From: a virus
Direction: 5' to 3' (one strand)
Length of the DNA: 40,885 bases
IMG/VR virus record: IMGVR_UViG_3300009104_000045
Location: 1-40,885 of that record
The position numbers and the translations under genes are program-made. The notes beneath the pieces were generated by a model. It was not told where the DNA came from. It saw only the letters and a list, made by a program, of their open reading frames with translations, and ran no database searches. Shown one piece after another: positions 40,101 to 40,885 of the stretch. Position 1 is the first letter of the stretch. Every line of letters starts with the position of its first letter.

Positions 40101-40885
40101 TTACGAGTGATGTTACAGTTCAAGGAACTTTCTCAGCTAATTCCATATTAGTTCCAGCTGGAGCAAACGCAAATACTGCAACAGCACAAATTAAAGATGA
40201 TGGATACGCAAGATTTACAACTGGTTCTATCGCAAGTTTTACTATAGATACTAATGCAATATCTACGACAGGTTCTGACTCATTTTACATATCAGGTTCA
40301 GCCACAGGAATACCAACACAAGACGGAGCACAAAATTTATTTATATCATCTTCTTTCTTCCAAGTTAGTGCTAAAGGAGATGTAACAGGTTCAAATGTAT
40401 TATTTGAAGGAGGAGTAGTTGGTGGATTTGAATTAGGCCCAAGTATTATTTCAAGTTCAAATGACGCTTTAATTTTAAAATCATCAGGACAAATCACAGG
40501 TTCATTAGTTCAATTTACGGGTGGAGATATTGGTGGTTGGACTATTGCAAGTTCAACATTAACAGGTGGAAATGTTCAGTTAAGTTCAGCAGGAACTATA
40601 AAGGTTGGTAGTGTAGCAGATGCCACAACAACAGCTACAACTAATGCTGGTTTCTTCGCTGATAATTCTGGTAATGTATTGATTAAAGGCAATGTATCAG
40701 GAAACGATTATATTAAAGTAACAGGTGGTGGTGGTATTGATATTAAATCCACAACATTTGATTTAGACGCTACAACAATTATTTTAGATAGTGGAACTAA
40801 TAACGGAACTATCAGATTAGGAGCAAGTGGAGGCCCAAGTTCAGTATCTGCAAATACAGCCGGTATTTATATGGATGGAACAGGA
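37127..40885 (+). CDS. Tail-fibre-like protein, N-terminal 1253 codons (runs off the window)
   Basis: ATG GCA ATT starts a frame with no stop for 1253 codons to the window edge. The earlier ATG at 37119 is in another frame and stops after 22 codons. N-terminal part (about 1-170, ending near ILFQGQAVGFKEFDRYQLP) is probably the virion-attachment domain; then Pro/Asn-rich linkers, a Thr/Ser/Gly-rich beta region, and from about residue 760 repeated short motifs (SGS, TTGS, FYISGSA, GGVI/GGDIGGW) typical of fibre beta-repeats. Two 106-residue repeats lie at 39881 onward. The receptor-binding tip would be beyond the window. The ribosome site is weak, and the start lies only 5 bases from a promoter-like motif. 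Confidence 0.75.
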   Translation, partial: MAILRKRLQKQDLTTIETYVNDTTFNSTYFNVLSIEDTIPGGKSSFQILGSKYLTPDVELRVELLDKNGNPVFIEAIKYLGDKPSRHISIEVYEDTPAGIGTLTILGSAEFLADGNPIPEEWKGLYNIKWERSVYIDPKEKNTQPILFQGQAVGFKEFDRYQLPTLDISEQIRGVIIPSGSGGTTLTGFVTQSTFTGGNYQANASSFDKPSDVKDASTEDVYGNPFPKPNSPIIPSNTTYGQKPKNQAVDSPVETFTNSDIIYESIHGIGNGLIDPPEILHPSDPLPPEEPNFTGQGTLIKKTTGDPLRAEFEGGIFKAVPSVNFDLVQNVKGDSYTSSSFTASVIAVHSPELMEIDRPFTIQNQTDFPNKNFKVPHKATSFTIDYEPAGQTQNSGSGESTVVFRSFADVTIKNLKTFSGDVHRIKAFTKGFSEAGDFTLIADRLVDASDVLNDRTSPSLRQKTGVFQTQGHLDKNWTLTRVVKGKNVTSISTSGSLTFTSTTTPAFMNGVLISGSNGMADESIIFESKTSNLKVRPDTDYELKLRAILKVGEKDKINADGTTSQEARAKVRFYLSGSKIEQNIRSLEDIEGVKNSYGDPVRWNDAKDENKGEVIVLQSRDSDNSVGRLIDFGIVRLPFKPNFENDVVVNDDTSLQIEVEAGQLYLQRVELLPATETNFSPDEFTFVAPMPKLRTRPDIFDFKVEFYDRNANKAEYSTIKEAITFEGQNEVIQGTDNLITGSFYLGNSLLSGIELGGVNSAFIRSINYHGFSSASMQANGTGSGFMMWSGSVLPNLSSSDNYRGVGIELHDGSSSFLQYRTETGDASGSVFKVQTKDFMFGQSGSGGAFISGSNGNLEISSSNLHISGGNISASQLYIDGGFIGGSLVIDDSVTVEAATANQIRVPVGGPPFKAVILSDGYARFTTGSIASFNINEDAIFTTGSNSFYISGSAAGIPTQDGAQNQFISASKFQVSALGDLTASNVLIEGGVITSDVTVQGTFSANSILVPAGANANTATAQIKDDGYARFTTGSIASFTIDTNAISTTGSDSFYISGSATGIPTQDGAQNLFISSSFFQVSAKGDVTGSNVLFEGGVVGGFELGPSIISSSNDALILKSSGQITGSLVQFTGGDIGGWTIASSTLTGGNVQLSSAGTIKVGSVADATTTATTNAGFFADNSGNVLIKGNVSGNDYIKVTGGGGIDIKSTTFDLDATTIILDSGTNNGTIRLGASGGPSSVSANTAGIYMDGTG
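39881..40398 (+). repeat. Two 318-base (106-codon) tandem repeats in the fibre gene
   Basis: The units start at 39881 and 40199 with the same 40 or so bases (coding DGYARFTTGSIASF) and share a second conserved block (FYISGSA-x-GIPTQDGAQN) about 80 bases later and FQVSA further on. The second unit is more diverged at its end. In-frame spacing points to duplication of a structural module of the fibre shaft. Confidence 0.8.

Noticed and set aside
1-40885. Insertion sequences, integrase or attachment sites
   Set aside because: No transposase, integrase or long terminal inverted or direct repeats were seen; the gene set is that of a virulent T4-like phage.

Overview
This window is a contiguous piece of a large, strongly AT-rich genome of a contractile-tailed, T4-like bacteriophage. 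The supporting genes are a gp55-like late sigma factor, a gp25 baseplate wedge protein, a baseplate-J/gp6-like wedge protein, a gp5-like spike/hub protein, a gp61-like Toprim primase and a fused gp47/gp46 (Mre11-Rad50) nuclease. Auxiliary genes (peptide deformylase, Hsp20, a CobS/MoxR-like AAA+ ATPase, a RimK-like ATP-grasp enzyme) are of the kind carried by marine T4-like phages. Shine-Dalgarno sites and TTGACA-17 bp-TATATT promoters point to a low-GC, proteobacteria-like host; this is inference, and no host gene is present. All but one of the genes are on the + strand and are tightly packed, with many 1-14 nt overlaps.

Layout. 1-6.8 kb: auxiliary and regulatory genes (end of a RimK-like enzyme, small membrane proteins, a HAD nucleotidase-like protein, peptide deformylase, a 3D-domain protein, a GT-B-like glycosyltransferase, an HD hydrolase, the late sigma factor, a two-helix membrane protein), closed by a strong intrinsic terminator. 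6.8-21.6 kb: baseplate/tail structural operon. 21.6-24.7 kb: a 48-residue very basic protein followed by a 971-residue multi-enzyme protein that looks like an injected 'polyvalent' protein. 24.7-29.1 kb: nuclease, primase and Mre11-Rad50 fusion. 29.15-30.1 kb: about 1 kb without a gene, holding two complex predicted structured RNAs. 30.1-35.1 kb: early-type operons with a zinc-ribbon microprotein, a metallopeptidase-VWA protein and its MoxR/CobS-like ATPase partner. 35.1-37.1 kb: Hsp20, small proteins, a four-helix membrane protein and the only minus-strand gene. 37.1 kb to the end: the first 1253 codons of a repetitive tail-fibre-like gene that runs off the window.

Expression. Five sigma70-like promoters share an A-tract plus GCNNTTGAC -35 region. 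Two of them are embedded in the last codons of the preceding gene, so two unrelated proteins end in KKALD plus one residue. A different AT-only motif, TATATTTATNA, precedes structural genes, the polyvalent protein, the recombination genes and hsp20; it is the best candidate for a promoter read by the gp55-like sigma factor.

Main oddities. Two structural genes carry in-frame stops (TAG at codon 3 of the spike gene, TGA at codon 110 of the gp6-like gene) with long intact frames after them. The polyvalent protein joins nucleotidyltransferase-like, Ntn-hydrolase-like, P-loop and HExxH domains. The non-coding block shows nested and long-range complementary helices. Mre11 and Rad50 functions are fused in one polypeptide. 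All function calls come from motif reading and memory of families; no database search was run.
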